DNA of 45,174 nt from Betaproteobacteria bacterium HGW-Betaproteobacteria-16 (GCA_002840835.1 PHCQ01000038.1:1-45174), one strand, 5' to 3'. Shown: positions 27,104 to 40,224, numbered from the stretch's first letter. Made by a program: numbers and translations. The notes: generated by a model not told the origin, from the sequence alone.

Positions 27104-27886
27104 TCAAGGTGCTTCGGGGTCTGCGCCGCACAGCACACATTCCACATTGCCCAGCGCCATGAGCTCATCGAACGGGGCCGGAGGCGGTTGGTCGGTGAAC
27201 AGCACATCGATGTCGTCCAGCCGCGCCAGCTCCACCATGGCGGGACGGTTGAACTTGCTGTGGTCCGCAGCCAGCCACACTTCGCGTGATTGTTCAACGA
27301 TGGTGCGCGCCACCTTCACCTCACGGTAGTCGAAGTCGCGCAGCGTGCCGTCGCCCTCGATGCCGCTGATGCCGATCAGGCCGATGTCGACCTTGAACTG
27401 GCGCATGAAATCCACCGTGGCTTCGCCCACGATGCCCTGATCAGCGCTGCGCACCTGGCCGCCGGCCACGATCACCTCGCAGTCCGGGTGCGTGCTCATC
27501 AGCGAAGCGATGTGCAGGTTGTTGGTGATCACCCGCAGGCCGCGATGGTGGCGCAGTTCATGAGCCACCGCCTCGATGGTGGTGCCGATGTTCATGATCA
27601 GCGAGCAACCGTTGGGCACCCGCTGGGCCACGGCCCGGGCGATGCGGGATTTGGCGTCCGACGACATGCGCTGTCGCTGACGGTAGGCGATGTTCTCGGT
27701 GGTGGAGCCGGGCAGCCGCACGCCCCCGTGGAAGCGCGACAGCAGCCCGGCCTCGGCCAGGCGCTGTACGTCGCGCCGCACGGTCTGCAGCGTCACGCCA
27801 AAGCGCTCGGCCAGGGCCTCAATGGTTTGCGGCCCGCTGGCGCGCACCTCTTCAAGCAGCTGCGTGTGGCGCGGATTCAGGTTCAT
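27104..27886 (-). CDS. glpR: DeoR-family repressor of glycerol genes
   Basis: The 260-residue protein has an N-terminal DeoR helix-turn-helix (about 18-58, Val-Thr-Leu-Gln-Thr-Val-Arg-Arg-Asp) and a C-terminal sugar-phosphate-sensing domain with Asn-Ile-Gly-Thr-Thr and a Gly-Gly-Gln-Val segment. GlpR represses glp genes and is released by glycerol-3-phosphate. It heads the minus-strand glpR-glpK unit and faces glpS across 161 bp that contain CGAACA-type half-sites. The specific assignment rests on the neighbourhood as well as the family. Confidence 0.92.
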   Translation of the reverse strand: MNLNPRHTQLLEEVRASGPQTIEALAERFGVTLQTVRRDVQRLAEAGLLSRFHGGVRLPGSTTENIAYRQRQRMSSDAKSRIARAVAQRVPNGCSLIMNIGTTIEAVAHELRHHRGLRVITNNLHIASLMSTHPDCEVIVAGGQVRSADQGIVGEATVDFMRQFKVDIGLIGISGIEGDGTLRDFDYREVKVARTIVEQSREVWLAADHSKFNRPAMVELARLDDIDVLFTDQPPPAPFDELMALGNVECVLCGADPEAP

Positions 27887-27913
27887 TCGGTGGACGGAAA
27901 AAAGACGACAGCC

Positions 27914-28004
27914 CGAACATAACGGAAAACAAAATCGACCGGATCAGGGTAAATACCGAATAAAAAAGAACATAAACGAACAATAGAATCGCTGAAACGA
28001 AACA
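27914..28004. promoter_or_regulatory. Divergent glpR/glpS control region with candidate GlpR half-sites
   Basis: This AT-rich stretch contains CGAACAT (27914-27920), CGAACAAT (27977-27984) and two similar direct repeats, GAACATAACG (27915-27924) and GAACATAAACG (27968-27978). These resemble the TTCG/CGAA half-sites of the E. coli GlpR operator. TAGAAT at 27984-27989 may be a -10 box for glpS. Confidence 0.5.
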
Positions 28005-28047
28005 GCACGCCGGTTCTGGATGTGCGTTTTTTCACAACGGGATTCGA

Positions 28048-29123
<1,076 letters not shown>

Positions 29124-29124
<1 letters not shown>

Positions 29125-30200
29125 TGGCCCGCATCGAACTCGACCTTGCACACGCCTACAAGGCAAACCCCCAGCGGGACGAAGACTACGCCCTGCTGCC
29201 CCTGAAGATGACCTTCGAGGACGGCGGCGCCTACGCCTTGCTCGGCCCTTCCGGCTGCGGCAAGACCACCATGCTCAACATCATGTCGGGCCTGCTGCAA
29301 CCGTCGCAGGGCTCAGTGAAATTTGATGGTCGCGACGTCACCCGGCTGAGCCCGCAGCAGCGCAACATCGCCCAAGTGTTCCAGTTTCCGGTGATCTACG
29401 ACACCATGACCGTGGCGCAGAACCTGGCCTTTCCGCTGAAGAACCGCAAGGTGCCAGCAGCCGAGATCGAGCAACGCGTGGGGCGCATCGCCGAGATGCT
29501 GGAAATGAGCCACCAGCTCGACATGCGCGCCGCCGGTCTGAGTGCCGACCAGAAACAGAAGATCTCGCTCGGTCGTGGCTTGGTGCGTTCGGACGTGTCG
29601 GCCGTGCTGTTCGACGAACCGTTGACCGTGATCGACCCGCACCTGAAGTGGCAGCTGCGCCGCAAGCTCAAGCAGATCCACCACGAACTCAAGCTCACGC
29701 TCATCTACGTCACGCATGACCAGGTGGAGGCACTCACCTTTGCCGACGAAGTGGTGGTGATGACGCGCGGCCGCGCCGTGCAGGTGGGTCCGGCCGAAGC
29801 GCTGTTCGAGCGTCCTGCGCACACCTTCGTGGGGCACTTCATCGGCTCGCCCGGCATGAACTTCCTGCCCGTCCAGCACGACGCCGGAAAACTGCAGGTG
29901 CTGAACCAGACCCTGGACGTGTCCGCCGGGCGCGCGCTGCCCGCCGGGCCGCTCACCCTGGGCATTCGCCCGGAGTACCTGGCGCTGTCCGTCGCCGGCG
30001 AAGCTGGCACCTTGCCTGCCAAGGTCCAGAGGGTGCAGGACATCGGTACCTATCTGATGGTCACCAGCCAGGTGGGTGAACACCACCTGAAATCCCGGCT
30101 TTCGCCCGAAGCCGCAGCGCCATCACCCGGCGACACCGTCCACCTGCAGGTGCTGGGCGACCACACCTGCTTCTATCAGAACGAGGCACTGGTTTCATGA
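29124..30200 (+). CDS. glpT: Glycerol ABC transporter ATPase GlpT
   Basis: This 358-residue ABC ATPase is the partner of GlpS. ATG 29124 overlaps the glpS stop, with GGAAAGG at 29111-29117. Walker A is Gly-Pro-Ser-Gly-Cys-Gly-Lys-Thr, and the H-loop Thr197-His198-Asp199-Gln is intact. The signature motif is degenerate, Leu139-Ser-Ala-Asp-Gln143 instead of LSGGQ. Together with the H-loop loss in GlpS this predicts one canonical and one degenerate ATP site. The name here follows the ABC system and is unrelated to the glycerol-3-phosphate antiporter GlpT of E. coli. Confidence 0.92.
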
Positions 30201-30261
30201 ACGCCCCTCTAGACCCATCTTGCCCCGATCGCGCCTCATTGCGCAGCGCGGAGGCCACCGA

Positions 30262-30265
<4 letters not shown>
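30197..30265 (+). CDS. 22-codon linking ORF between glpT and glpP
   Basis: ATG 30197 overlaps the glpT stop as ATGA, and its TGA (30263-30265) overlaps the glpP ATG (30262) as ATGA. The ORF spans the 61-bp gap exactly and would keep ribosomes moving between the two genes. The product, starting Met-Asn-Ala-Pro-Leu-Asp, has no recognisable domain. A coupling role is inference; the double overlap could be chance. Confidence 0.35.
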
Positions 30266-31155
<890 letters not shown>

Positions 31156-31184
31156 TCTTCACGCCATCAGGAAGGAGTGCTTCC

Positions 31185-31997
31185 ATGGTTGAGCGCCGCT
31201 TCAGGAAACGCACCCTGTTTCTCTTCGCCTACCTGATCTTCGCCCTGCTGCCCATCTACTGGATGGTCAACATGAGCTTCAAGACCAACCAGGAGATTCT
31301 CTCGGCCTTCACCCTCTGGCCGGCCGAGTTCACCTGGGCCAACTACCAGACCATCTTTACCGACCCGTCCTGGTACTCGGGCTACATCAACAGTCTGATC
31401 TACGTCGGCATCAACACGGTGATCTCGCTCACCGTGGCACTGCCAGCCGCCTACGCGTTCTCGCGCTACCGCTTCCTGGGCGACAAGCACGTGTTCTTCT
31501 GGCTGCTCACCAACCGTATGACGCCGCCCGCGGTGTTCCTGCTGCCGTTCTTTCAGCTTTACACCACCATGGGCCTGATGGACACGCACATCGCCGTGGC
31601 CATGGCGCACCTGCTGTTCAACGTGCCGCTGGCGGTTTGGATTCTGGAAGGCTTCATGAGCGGCATCCCGCGCGAGATCGACGAGACCGCGTACGTCGAC
31701 GGCTACAGCTTCCCGCGCTTCTTCTTCACCATCTTCCTGCCGCTGATCAAGGCCGGTGTGGGTGTGGCCGCGTTCTTCTGCTTCATGTTCAGCTGGGTGG
31801 AACTGCTGCTGGCGCGCACCCTCACCAGCGTCAATGCCAAACCCATCGTCGCCACCATGACCCGAACGGTGAGCGCCAGTGGCATGGACTGGGCGACGCT
31901 GGCTGCCGCCGGCGTGCTCACCATCGTGCCCGGCGCGATCGTGATCTGGTTCGTGCGGCACTACATCGCAAAAGGCTTCGCCATGGGGCGTGTATGA
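31185..31997 (+). CDS. glpQ: Glycerol ABC transporter permease GlpQ
   Basis: The 270-residue second permease is of the MalG type, with six helices and the EAA-like loop Glu-Thr-Ala-Tyr-Val-Asp-Gly-Tyr. GAAGGAG (31171-31177) lies 7 nt before the ATG. It pairs with GlpP. A REP-like palindrome starts directly after its TGA, which could stabilise the upstream message or reduce readthrough into glpU. The name follows the ABC system, not the E. coli phosphodiesterase GlpQ. Confidence 0.93.
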   Translation: MVERRFRKRTLFLFAYLIFALLPIYWMVNMSFKTNQEILSAFTLWPAEFTWANYQTIFTDPSWYSGYINSLIYVGINTVISLTVALPAAYAFSRYRFLGDKHVFFWLLTNRMTPPAVFLLPFFQLYTTMGLMDTHIAVAMAHLLFNVPLAVWILEGFMSGIPREIDETAYVDGYSFPRFFFTIFLPLIKAGVGVAAFFCFMFSWVELLLARTLTSVNAKPIVATMTRTVSASGMDWATLAAAGVLTIVPGAIVIWFVRHYIAKGFAMGRV

Positions 31998-32075
31998 CCC
32001 ACCCCCGATGCGCCTGCGGCGCCTCCCCCTCAAGGGGGCGCCACCCGTGGCCCGGCAAAGCCGGTTCCACGGTGG
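31998..32075 (+). repeat. REP-like palindromic element, copy 6 (behind glpQ stop)
   Basis: It starts at the first base after the glpQ TGA with CCCACCCCCG, followed by a GC hairpin, CCCCCTCAAGGGGGCG and GGCCCGGCAAAGCCGGTTCC. It lies inside the glp operon, between glpQ and glpU, in gene orientation. Confidence 0.85.
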
Positions 32076-32138
32076 CCTTTGATTGGAGCCTCGGCGCTCG
32101 TCTGTTGTCGCTTTGGCTGATTCCTTTGGAGAAGTCTG

Positions 32139-32447
32139 ATGTTTGACTGGATGGTGTGGACCACACCGGTAGCCATATTTTTTACCTGCATCGTGCTCAT
32201 GCTGATCGGCATGACCGTGTGGGAAATCAAGTCGCCCACGATCGAGCGCAAGGGTTTTCTGCCCATGGTCACCACTCGCGGTGACCGGTTGTTCATCGGT
32301 TTGCTGGGCTCTGCCTACATTCACCTCGCATTTGTGGGCATGTCCGGCTGGATGGCGCAGTGGTTCTCGCTGGAACAGGAACCCAGCATCTGGATCGCCC
32401 TGGGCATTGCGGCGGTGTGGATGGTGCTGGTCATGCGCAAGGGCTGA
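32139..32447 (+). CDS. glpU: Small integral membrane protein of the glycerol transporter (GlpU, DUF2160)
   Basis: The 102-residue protein has about three hydrophobic helices and matches the DUF2160 small membrane proteins found inside glpSTPQUV operons. Its molecular role is unknown; position suggests an accessory subunit of the importer. GGAGAAG precedes the ATG by 4 nt. It lies between the REP-like copy and the stem-loop ahead of glpV. Confidence 0.82.
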   Translation: MFDWMVWTTPVAIFFTCIVLMLIGMTVWEIKSPTIERKGFLPMVTTRGDRLFIGLLGSAYIHLAFVGMSGWMAQWFSLEQEPSIWIALGIAAVWMVLVMRKG

Positions 32448-32489
32448 TGCCTGCCAACGCCACTTCTTTCTTTCGCGAATTCGGCCCAT

Positions 32490-32535
32490 TGCTTCCCCGG
32501 GGCCGAGCCATTCCGTGTCAACCACCGGGGAAGCA
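32490..32535 (+). promoter_or_regulatory. Stem-loop ahead of glpV
   Basis: TGCTTCCCCGG (32490-32500) and CCGGGGAAGCA (32525-32535) form a perfect 11-bp stem with a 24-nt loop, 8 nt before the glpV ribosome-binding site. It may protect a processed glpV message and allow higher binding-protein levels. Confidence 0.6.
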
Positions 32536-32554
32536 CATCGAAAGAGGAGACAAC

Positions 32555-34288
<1,734 letters not shown>

Positions 34289-34316
34289 TTCTGCGCTCCT
34301 GAACCTGTAGCAACCC

Positions 34317-34345
34317 GCCCCTTGTGCCTGACTGGCATGAGGGGC
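34317..34345 (+). promoter_or_regulatory. Stem-loop between glpV and glpD
   Basis: GCCCCTTGTGCC (34317-34328) pairs with GGCATGAGGGGC (34334-34345) except at two positions, with a 5-nt loop. No T-run follows, so it is more likely a processing or attenuation signal than a full terminator. Confidence 0.5.
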
Positions 34346-34359
34346 CAAACACCGATTTC

Positions 34360-35946
34360 ATGAAACGCGCAGAACTGCTTGAATCGCTGTCCCGACAGCC
34401 CGTCTGCGACCTGGTGGTCGTCGGCGGTGGCGCCACCGGGCTCGGCGTGGCTCTGGATGCGGCACTGCGTGGATTTTCCGTGGTCTTGCTGGAGTCGCAC
34501 GACTTTGCAGGCGGCACATCGTCCCGCTCGACCAAGCTGCTCCATGGCGGGGTGCGCTACCTTGCCCAAGGCAATCTCTCGCTGGTGCGCGAGGCGCTGG
34601 CCGAACGCGGCACCGTGCTTCGCATGGCGCCCCACCTGGCGCAGCCCCTGCCATTTGTCATGCCGTCCTACCAGTGGTGGCAGACCCCTTTCTACGGCAT
34701 CGGCCTCAAGCTCTACGACCTGCTCGCCGGTGCAGCCGGCCTGGGTCGGACCGAATTTCTAGATGCTGCAAGCACGCTCGCCGCTCTGCCCGGCGTCAAC
34801 GCCCGCCACCTGCGCGGCGGCGTGAAATACTGGGACGGCCAGTTCGACGACGCTCGCCTGGCACTGGCCCTTGCCCGCACGGCCGAGGCCGCAGGCGCTG
34901 TCGTGCTGAACTACGCCAAGGTCACTGGCATTCGCCGACAGGCTGAGTCCACAGGCCCTCGTTTTGAAGTCGATGTGTGCGACCACTTCGACGGAACGTC
35001 TCGCAGCATTGCGGCCCAGTGCGTGGTGAACGCCACCGGTGTCTGGGTCGATGAACTGCGAGCCGCCACCCACGGCCAGATCCCGCAGGCGCCGCCTCAG
35101 CGCATGGTCAGCCCCAGCCAGGGCGTTCATGTGGTGGTCGATCGCGAGTTTCTGGGCGGCGAAACCGCCTTGCTGGTCCCCAAGACGCCTGATGGGCGTG
35201 TGCTGTTTGCCGTGCCGTGGCTGGGCAAGGTGGTGTTGGGCACCACCGACACGCCCCGGCAAGACCTGCCTCGCGAGCCGCAGGCCTTCGCTGAAGAGCT
35301 GGACTTCATTCTGTCGGAGGCCAGCCGCGCGCTCAGTCGCCCTGTGCGCCGGGAGGATGTGCGAAGCGTCTGGGTCGGCTTGCGCCCCCTTGTCGCCCCG
35401 CCTCAGCATGCGGAGGGGTCCACCAAGACCCTGTCGCGCGAGCACACCATCATTGCCGACGCCAATGGACTCATCACCGTGACGGGTGGGAAATGGACCA
35501 CCTACCGGGCGATGGCCGAGGACGTGCTGGATCGTTGTTTCGACGAAGGCTTCCTGCCAAGGAAGCCGGGCGGCTTGACGGAGCGCCACACCATGCTCGG
35601 GGCGCCTGGCCCGGGCGCCGCTACGTCGCCCATCTGTGCCGCGCCTGGCCTGCACCTGTATGGAACCGAGGCTGATCGTGTGGTGGAATGTCCAGGTGCC
35701 GACATCCAGCTGGGTATGGGGTTGACCGAAGCCATGGTGAGATTCGCGGTCCGCCATGAATATGCGCAGACCGTGGAAGATGTGCTGGCCCGGCGTTGGC
35801 GGGTGCTTTTTCTGAATGCCACAGCTGCGGCGGCGATGGCGCCCGGGGTGGCGGCCATTCTGCGAGAAGAAGGTTGTGCATCGACCGAACTTGAAGAATT
35901 TCTGGGTCTATGCCGCCATCACTCGCTGATTTTCGAGCCAAATTGA
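34360..35946 (+). CDS. glpD: Aerobic glycerol-3-phosphate dehydrogenase
   Basis: The 528-residue FAD enzyme oxidises glycerol-3-phosphate to dihydroxyacetone phosphate and feeds electrons to ubiquinone at the inner membrane. The FAD-binding Gly22-Gly-Gly-Ala-Thr-Gly27 motif follows a hydrophobic strand. Thr-Ser-Ser-Arg-Ser-Thr-Lys-Leu-Leu-His-Gly-Gly-Val-Arg-Tyr-Leu and a Gly-Gly-Lys-Trp-Thr-Thr-Tyr-Arg segment are typical of GlpD. I use ATG 34360; a GTG at 34324 is in frame but less likely. It ends the glp operon. The ribosomal promoter starts 11 bp after its stop. Confidence 0.95.
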   Translation: MKRAELLESLSRQPVCDLVVVGGGATGLGVALDAALRGFSVVLLESHDFAGGTSSRSTKLLHGGVRYLAQGNLSLVREALAERGTVLRMAPHLAQPLPFVMPSYQWWQTPFYGIGLKLYDLLAGAAGLGRTEFLDAASTLAALPGVNARHLRGGVKYWDGQFDDARLALALARTAEAAGAVVLNYAKVTGIRRQAESTGPRFEVDVCDHFDGTSRSIAAQCVVNATGVWVDELRAATHGQIPQAPPQRMVSPSQGVHVVVDREFLGGETALLVPKTPDGRVLFAVPWLGKVVLGTTDTPRQDLPREPQAFAEELDFILSEASRALSRPVRREDVRSVWVGLRPLVAPPQHAEGSTKTLSREHTIIADANGLITVTGGKWTTYRAMAEDVLDRCFDEGFLPRKPGGLTERHTMLGAPGPGAATSPICAAPGLHLYGTEADRVVECPGADIQLGMGLTEAMVRFAVRHEYAQTVEDVLARRWRVLFLNATAAAAMAPGVAAILREEGCASTELEEFLGLCRHHSLIFEPN

Positions 35947-35956
35947 TAGCGGTTTG

Positions 35957-35985
35957 TTGACGACGGAAGAATCCCGTGCCATAAT
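35957..35985 (+). promoter_or_regulatory. Strong promoter upstream of rplN
   Basis: TTGACG (35957-35962) and CATAAT (35980-35985) are separated by exactly 17 bp. It would start the spc operon with a leader of about 150 nt. Confidence 0.75.
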
Positions 35986-35990
35986 TTGCG

Positions 35991-36142
35991 GCTTCGCTTG
36001 AAAAGGCGAGGCTTTCTGCCCACCGAAGCAGGTTGCAGCGGGTTCTGTGTCAAGCAGGACGCTGTGGCTGGCAACGACGGGCCCAAGACTGATCACTCCC
36101 GGCCGTGGTGGCGGGGAGGATTCAAGTTGGGACTTAAATCAA
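35991..36142 (+). promoter_or_regulatory. rplN 5' leader with stem-loop
   Basis: The leader begins with a hairpin, GCTTCGC (35991-35997) pairing with GCGAGGC (36006-36012) with one G-T pair. No ORF of note. It might be an autogenous regulation site, but I recognise no known ribosomal leader structure. Confidence 0.35.
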
Positions 36143-36511
36143 ATGATCCAAACGCAATCTCGACTCGATGTTGCCGACAACACGGGTGCCAAGTCCGTGA
36201 TGTGCATCAAGGTGCTCGGCGGCTCCAAGCGTCGCTACGCCAGCGTCGGCGACGTCATCAAGGTCTCCATCAAAGAAGCCGCTCCGCGTGGCCGCGTCAA
36301 AAAGGGCGAGGTTTACAGCGCTGTGGTGGTTCGCACTGCCAAGGGCATTCGCCGTCCTGATGGCGCCCTGATCAAATTCGATGGCAACGCTGCGGTGTTG
36401 CTCAATGCCAAGCTGGAGCCTATCGGCACCCGCATCTTCGGACCGGTCACGCGCGAGCTGCGCACCGAAAAGTTCATGAAGATCGTTTCGCTGGCTCCCG
36501 AGGTTCTCTGA
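36143..36511 (+). CDS. rplN: 50S ribosomal protein L14
   Basis: The 122-residue protein begins [16 protein letters not shown], the invariant L14 N-terminus. It binds 23S rRNA at the subunit interface. It is the first ribosomal gene here: no rpsQ, rpmC or other S10-operon genes precede it, and glpD is directly upstream. It starts the spc block from the promoter at 35957. Confidence 0.98.
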   Translation: MIQTQSRLDVADNTGAKSVMCIKVLGGSKRRYASVGDVIKVSIKEAAPRGRVKKGEVYSAVVVRTAKGIRRPDGALIKFDGNAAVLLNAKLEPIGTRIFGPVTRELRTEKFMKIVSLAPEVL

Positions 36512-36520
36512 GGAATCATC

Positions 36521-36841
36521 ATGAACAAGATTCGTAGTGGCGATGAAGTCATCGTGATTGCCGGCCGCGACAAAGGCAAGCGCGGCAAGGTGGTGCTCCG
36601 CGCCGACGACAGCAAGCTGGTCGTCGAGGGTGTGAACATCGTGAAGAAGCATGCCAAGCCGAACCCCATGAAGGGCATCACCGGCGGCATCATCGAGAAG
36701 ACCATGCCGATCCATCAGTCCAATGTGGCCATTTTCAATGGCGCCACGGGCAAAGCAGATCGCGTGGGCATCAAGCTCCTGGCCGACGGCAAAAAAGTGC
36801 GCGTCTTCAAGTCCAGCGGCGAAGAAATCAAGGTGGCATGA
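36521..36841 (+). CDS. rplX: 50S ribosomal protein L24
   Basis: The 106-residue assembly-initiator protein carries an N-terminal KOW motif ([14 protein letters not shown]). GAGGA overlaps the rplN stop with 6-nt spacing to the ATG. Order and size are as in other bacteria. Confidence 0.98.
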   Translation: MNKIRSGDEVIVIAGRDKGKRGKVVLRADDSKLVVEGVNIVKKHAKPNPMKGITGGIIEKTMPIHQSNVAIFNGATGKADRVGIKLLADGKKVRVFKSSGEEIKVA

Positions 36842-36843
36842 GC

Positions 36844-37383
36844 ATGACACGTTTGCAAGACATCTACCGCGACACCGTTGCGCCGAGCCTGGTTGAAAAG
36901 TTTGGCTACAAGTCGGTCATGGAAGTGCCGCGTATCACCAAGATCACGCTCAACATGGGTGTGAGCGAGGCGGTTGCCGACAAGAAGGTCATGGACAGCG
37001 CCGTGGGCGACCTGACCAAGATCGCTGGCCAGAAGCCAGTGGTGACCAAGGCGCGCAAGGCCATCGCGGGTTTCAAGATCCGTGAGCAGCAGCCCATTGG
37101 CTGCATGGTCACCCTGCGTGGTGCCCGCATGTACGAATTCCTGGACCGTTTCGTCACCGTGGCCTTGCCCCGGGTGCGCGACTTCCGTGGTATTTCGGGC
37201 AAGGCATTTGACGGCCGTGGCAACTACAACATCGGCGTCAAAGAGCAGATCATTTTCCCTGAGATCGAGTACGACAAGGTGGATGCCTTGCGCGGCCTCA
37301 ACATCAGCATCACGACAACCGCCAAGAACGATGCAGAGTGCAAAGCGCTGCTGGCCGGTTTCCGTTTCCCGTTCAAGAACTGA
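36844..37383 (+). CDS. rplE: 50S ribosomal protein L5
   Basis: ATG 36844 gives 179 residues, the E. coli length, with AGGTGG (36831-36836) at 7-nt spacing. An ATG at 36838 overlaps the rplX stop but lies too close to that site, so it is less likely. L5 binds 5S rRNA and contacts tRNA; the Arg-Asp-Phe-Arg-Gly segment is the family signature region. Confidence 0.97.
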   Translation: MTRLQDIYRDTVAPSLVEKFGYKSVMEVPRITKITLNMGVSEAVADKKVMDSAVGDLTKIAGQKPVVTKARKAIAGFKIREQQPIGCMVTLRGARMYEFLDRFVTVALPRVRDFRGISGKAFDGRGNYNIGVKEQIIFPEIEYDKVDALRGLNISITTTAKNDAECKALLAGFRFPFKN

Positions 37384-37391
37384 GGTGGCGC

Positions 37392-37697
37392 GTGGCTAAA
37401 CAAGCACTTCTCCAACGTGAACTCAAGCGCGAAAAGCTCGCCGCCAAGTTTGCCAAGAAATACACCGAGTTGAAGGCAACTGCCAACGACGCCAAGAAGA
37501 GCGATGAAGAGCGCGATGCGGCCCGTCTGGGTCTGCAAAAGCTGCCCCGCAACGCCAACCCGACACGTCAGCGCAACCGCTGCGAGATCACGGGTCGTCC
37601 GCGTGGCACTTTCGCCCAATTCGGCCTGGCACGTGCCAAGGTTCGCGAAATGGCCTTTGCCGGTGAAATCCCCGGTATCACCAAAGCCAGCTGGTAA
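37392..37697 (+). CDS. rpsN: 30S ribosomal protein S14 (long, zinc-free form)
   Basis: A GTG start at 37392 (GAGG 6 nt upstream) gives 101 residues, equal to E. coli S14. It lacks the paired CxxC zinc motifs of the short type. The signature region [14 protein letters not shown] is present. It lies between rplE and rpsH as usual. Confidence 0.97.
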   Translation: MAKQALLQRELKREKLAAKFAKKYTELKATANDAKKSDEERDAARLGLQKLPRNANPTRQRNRCEITGRPRGTFAQFGLARAKVREMAFAGEIPGITKASW

Positions 37698-37715
37698 GCC
37701 CTAGGAGAACCACAA

Positions 37716-38111
37716 ATGAGCATGAGTGATCCTATCGCCGACATGTTGACCCGCATCCGCAATGCACAGATGGTCGAGAAGGCTGTCGTGACGATGCCGG
37801 CTTCCAAGGTCAAGGCCGCTATCGCCCAGGTCCTGAAGGACGAGGGCTATATCGATGGCTTCCAGGTCAAGAGCGCCGACGGCAAGAACGAACTTGAGAT
37901 CGCTCTCAAGTACTACGCCGGCCGTCCGGTCATCGAACGCATTGAGCGCGTCAGCCGTCCCGGCCTGCGTGTCTACCGCGGTCGCAACGCCATTCCCCAG
38001 GTCCAGAACGGTCTGGGTGTGGCCATCGTCACCACGCCCCAGGGTGTGATGACCGATCGCAAGGCGCGCGCTACCGGTGTCGGTGGCGAAGTCCTGTGTT
38101 ACGTCGCCTGA
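37716..38111 (+). CDS. rpsH: 30S ribosomal protein S8
   Basis: The 131-residue primary 16S rRNA-binding protein begins with [16 protein letters not shown]. AGGAGA (37703-37708) favours ATG 37716, with ATG 37722 as an alternative. In E. coli S8 represses the spc operon by binding near rplE; that site was not identified here. Confidence 0.97.
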   Translation: MSMSDPIADMLTRIRNAQMVEKAVVTMPASKVKAAIAQVLKDEGYIDGFQVKSADGKNELEIALKYYAGRPVIERIERVSRPGLRVYRGRNAIPQVQNGLGVAIVTTPQGVMTDRKARATGVGGEVLCYVA

Positions 38112-38134
38112 TGCGGGCATTGAGGAGCAACTGA

Positions 38135-38668
38135 ATGTCACGTATTGGAAAATTGCCGGTTACCGTCCCTGCTGGGGTGGAAGTGGCTGTCAAGGACGGT
38201 CTCGTCAATGTCAAGGGCGCCCTGGGTGCCCTGGCGTTGGCTGAAAACGCCTTGGTCAAGATCGAAAACAACGCTGGCTCGCTGTCGTTCACCCCGGTGA
38301 ACGACTCTCGCGAAGCCAATGCCATGTCGGGCACCATGCGTCAGCTGGTGAACAACATGGTCAATGGTGTGAGCAAGGGCTTCGAGAAGAAGCTGTCGCT
38401 GCTGGGTGTGGGTTACAAGGCCCAGGCTCAAGGCACCAAGCTCAACCTGACGGTTGGTTACTCCCACCCCGTGGTGATGGACATGCCTGCCGGAATCAAG
38501 GTGGAAACCCCGACGCCGACCGAAATCCTGATCAAGGGTGCGGATCGTCAGCGCGTGGGCCAGATCGCTTCCGAGGTGCGCGCTGTGCGCCCCCCCGAGC
38601 CTTACAAGGGCAAGGGCATCCGCTATGCGGATGAAAAGGTCGTGATCAAGGAAACCAAGAAGAAATAA
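38135..38668 (+). CDS. rplF: 50S ribosomal protein L6
   Basis: The 177-residue protein has two tandem L6 folds and the C-terminal signature [11 protein letters not shown]. GAGGAG (38122-38127) lies 7 nt before the ATG. It binds near the factor-binding site of 23S rRNA. Confidence 0.98.
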   Translation: MSRIGKLPVTVPAGVEVAVKDGLVNVKGALGALALAENALVKIENNAGSLSFTPVNDSREANAMSGTMRQLVNNMVNGVSKGFEKKLSLLGVGYKAQAQGTKLNLTVGYSHPVVMDMPAGIKVETPTPTEILIKGADRQRVGQIASEVRAVRPPEPYKGKGIRYADEKVVIKETKKK

Positions 38669-38679
38669 GGATCAGGATC

Positions 38680-39045
38680 ATGTTGACCAAAAAAGAGCAA
38701 CGTCTCCGCCGCGCCCGCCAAACGCGCATCCGCATTGCGCAGCAGAGCGCCGTTCGCCTGACCGTGAACCGCACCAACCTGCACATCTATGCCAGCGTCA
38801 TCTCCGACGACGGCAGCAAAGTGCTGGCCACCGCCTCCACGGCAGAAGCCGAAGTGCGTGCACAAATCGGTGGCGCCGGCAAGGGTGGCAACGTCACGGC
38901 AGCGGCATTGATTGGCAAGCGCATCGCTGAAAAGGCGAAAGCTGCAGGTATCGAAAAGGTGGCGTTCGACCGTTCCGGTTTTGCCTACCATGGCCGGGTG
39001 AAAGCCCTTGCAGACGCGGCTCGTGAAGCTGGCCTGCAGTTCTGA
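38680..39045 (+). CDS. rplR: 50S ribosomal protein L18
   Basis: The 121-residue 5S rRNA-binding protein has a basic Arg-rich N-terminus and the conserved C-terminal Phe-Asp-Arg-Ser-Gly-Phe-x-Tyr-His-Gly-Arg-Val segment. It is 11 bp behind rplF in the spc operon. Confidence 0.98.
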   Translation: MLTKKEQRLRRARQTRIRIAQQSAVRLTVNRTNLHIYASVISDDGSKVLATASTAEAEVRAQIGGAGKGGNVTAAALIGKRIAEKAKAAGIEKVAFDRSGFAYHGRVKALADAAREAGLQF

Positions 39046-39063
39046 TCAAACGGAATACACACA

Positions 39064-39582
39064 ATGGCTAAATTTACGGCAAACATCAAGAACGAAGCGA
39101 ACGACGACGGTTTGCGCGAAAAGATGATCGCGATCAACCGCGTGACCAAGGTGGTCAAGGGCGGTCGCATTCTCGGTTTCGCAGCGCTGACCGTGGTCGG
39201 TGACGGCGATGGCCGCGTGGGCATGGGCAAGGGCAAGGCGCGTGAAGTGCCGGTTGCCGTGCAGAAAGCCATGGAGCAGGCCCGCCGCAACATGATCAAG
39301 GTGTCGCTCAAGAATGGCTCGTTGCACCACAGCGTGCACGGCGAGCACGGCGCCTCCAACGTCATGATGCTGCCCGCCTCCAAGGGTACCGGCATCATTG
39401 CTGGCGGCCCTATGCGTGCGGTGTTCGAAGTGCTGGGCATCACCGATGTCGTCGCCAAGAGCCACGGCTCGAGCAATCCCTACAACCTGGTGCGCGCCAC
39501 GCTGGACGCACTGAAGAACTCGACCACGCCTGCCGACGTGGCTGCCAAGCGCGGCAAGTCGGTCGAAGACATTCTGGGCTGA
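39064..39582 (+). CDS. rpsE: 30S ribosomal protein S5
   Basis: The 172-residue protein has the N-terminal double-stranded-RNA-binding-like domain with the Gly-Gly-Arg motif and Gly-Asp-Gly-x-Gly-Arg-Val-Gly, and the C-terminal S5 fold. It is important for decoding accuracy; the residues linked to spectinomycin response lie near its N-terminal loop (Val-Lys-Gly-Gly-Arg). Confidence 0.98.
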   Translation: MAKFTANIKNEANDDGLREKMIAINRVTKVVKGGRILGFAALTVVGDGDGRVGMGKGKAREVPVAVQKAMEQARRNMIKVSLKNGSLHHSVHGEHGASNVMMLPASKGTGIIAGGPMRAVFEVLGITDVVAKSHGSSNPYNLVRATLDALKNSTTPADVAAKRGKSVEDILG

Positions 39583-39593
39583 TTGGAACGATC

Positions 39594-39776
39594 ATGACCA
39601 CACAAACCACCGTCAAGGTCCAACTGGTGCGCAGCCCCATTGGTACCAAGCAATCTCACCGTGACACCGTGCGGGGCCTCGGCCTGCGCAAGGTCAACAG
39701 CATCAGCGAGCTGCAGGACACGCCCGCCGTGCGCGGCATGATCAACAAGATCGCTTACCTGGTCAAGGTACTCTGA
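39594..39776 (+). CDS. rpmD: 50S ribosomal protein L30
   Basis: The 60-residue protein has the L30 pattern Leu-Val-Arg-Ser-Pro-Ile-Gly and Gly-Leu-Arg-Lys-Val-Asn. Its length matches E. coli (59). It is 11 bp after rpsE. Confidence 0.97.
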   Translation: MTTQTTVKVQLVRSPIGTKQSHRDTVRGLGLRKVNSISELQDTPAVRGMINKIAYLVKVL

Positions 39777-39792
39777 ACCGGAGTCGCAAGAC

Positions 39793-40224
39793 ATGGAACT
39801 CAACACAATCAAGCCTTCTGAAGGCGCCAAGCATGCCAAGCGCCGTGTCGGTCGTGGTATCGGCTCGGGTCTGGGCAAAACCGCCGGTCGCGGTCACAAG
39901 GGTCAGAAATCCCGCGCGGGTGGCTATCACAAGGTCGGCTTTGAAGGCGGTCAGATGCCGCTGCAGCGCCGCTTGCCCAAGCGTGGCTTCAAGTCTGCGC
40001 AACTGCAGTTCAATGCCGAAGTGACGCTGGCGGACCTCAATGCTCTCGAAGCCGCCGAAGTGGACATGCTCGTGCTCAAGCAAGCGGGCCTGGTGCCTCA
40101 CATGGCCAAGCGCGTGAAAGTCATCAAGACTGGCGAGATTGCACGTGCGGTCACGTTGAAGAACATCGCAGCCACCGCAGCGGCCAAGCTGGCCATTGAA
40201 GCGGCTGGCGGCTCGCTGGCTTAA
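39793..40224 (+). CDS. rplO: 50S ribosomal protein L15
   Basis: The 143-residue protein begins with the glycine/arginine-rich rRNA-threading tail (Arg-Val-Gly-Arg-Gly-Ile-Gly-Ser-Gly) and continues with a globular domain. It is the last ribosomal gene before secY, the standard order. Confidence 0.98.
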   Translation: MELNTIKPSEGAKHAKRRVGRGIGSGLGKTAGRGHKGQKSRAGGYHKVGFEGGQMPLQRRLPKRGFKSAQLQFNAEVTLADLNALEAAEVDMLVLKQAGLVPHMAKRVKVIKTGEIARAVTLKNIAATAAAKLAIEAAGGSLA

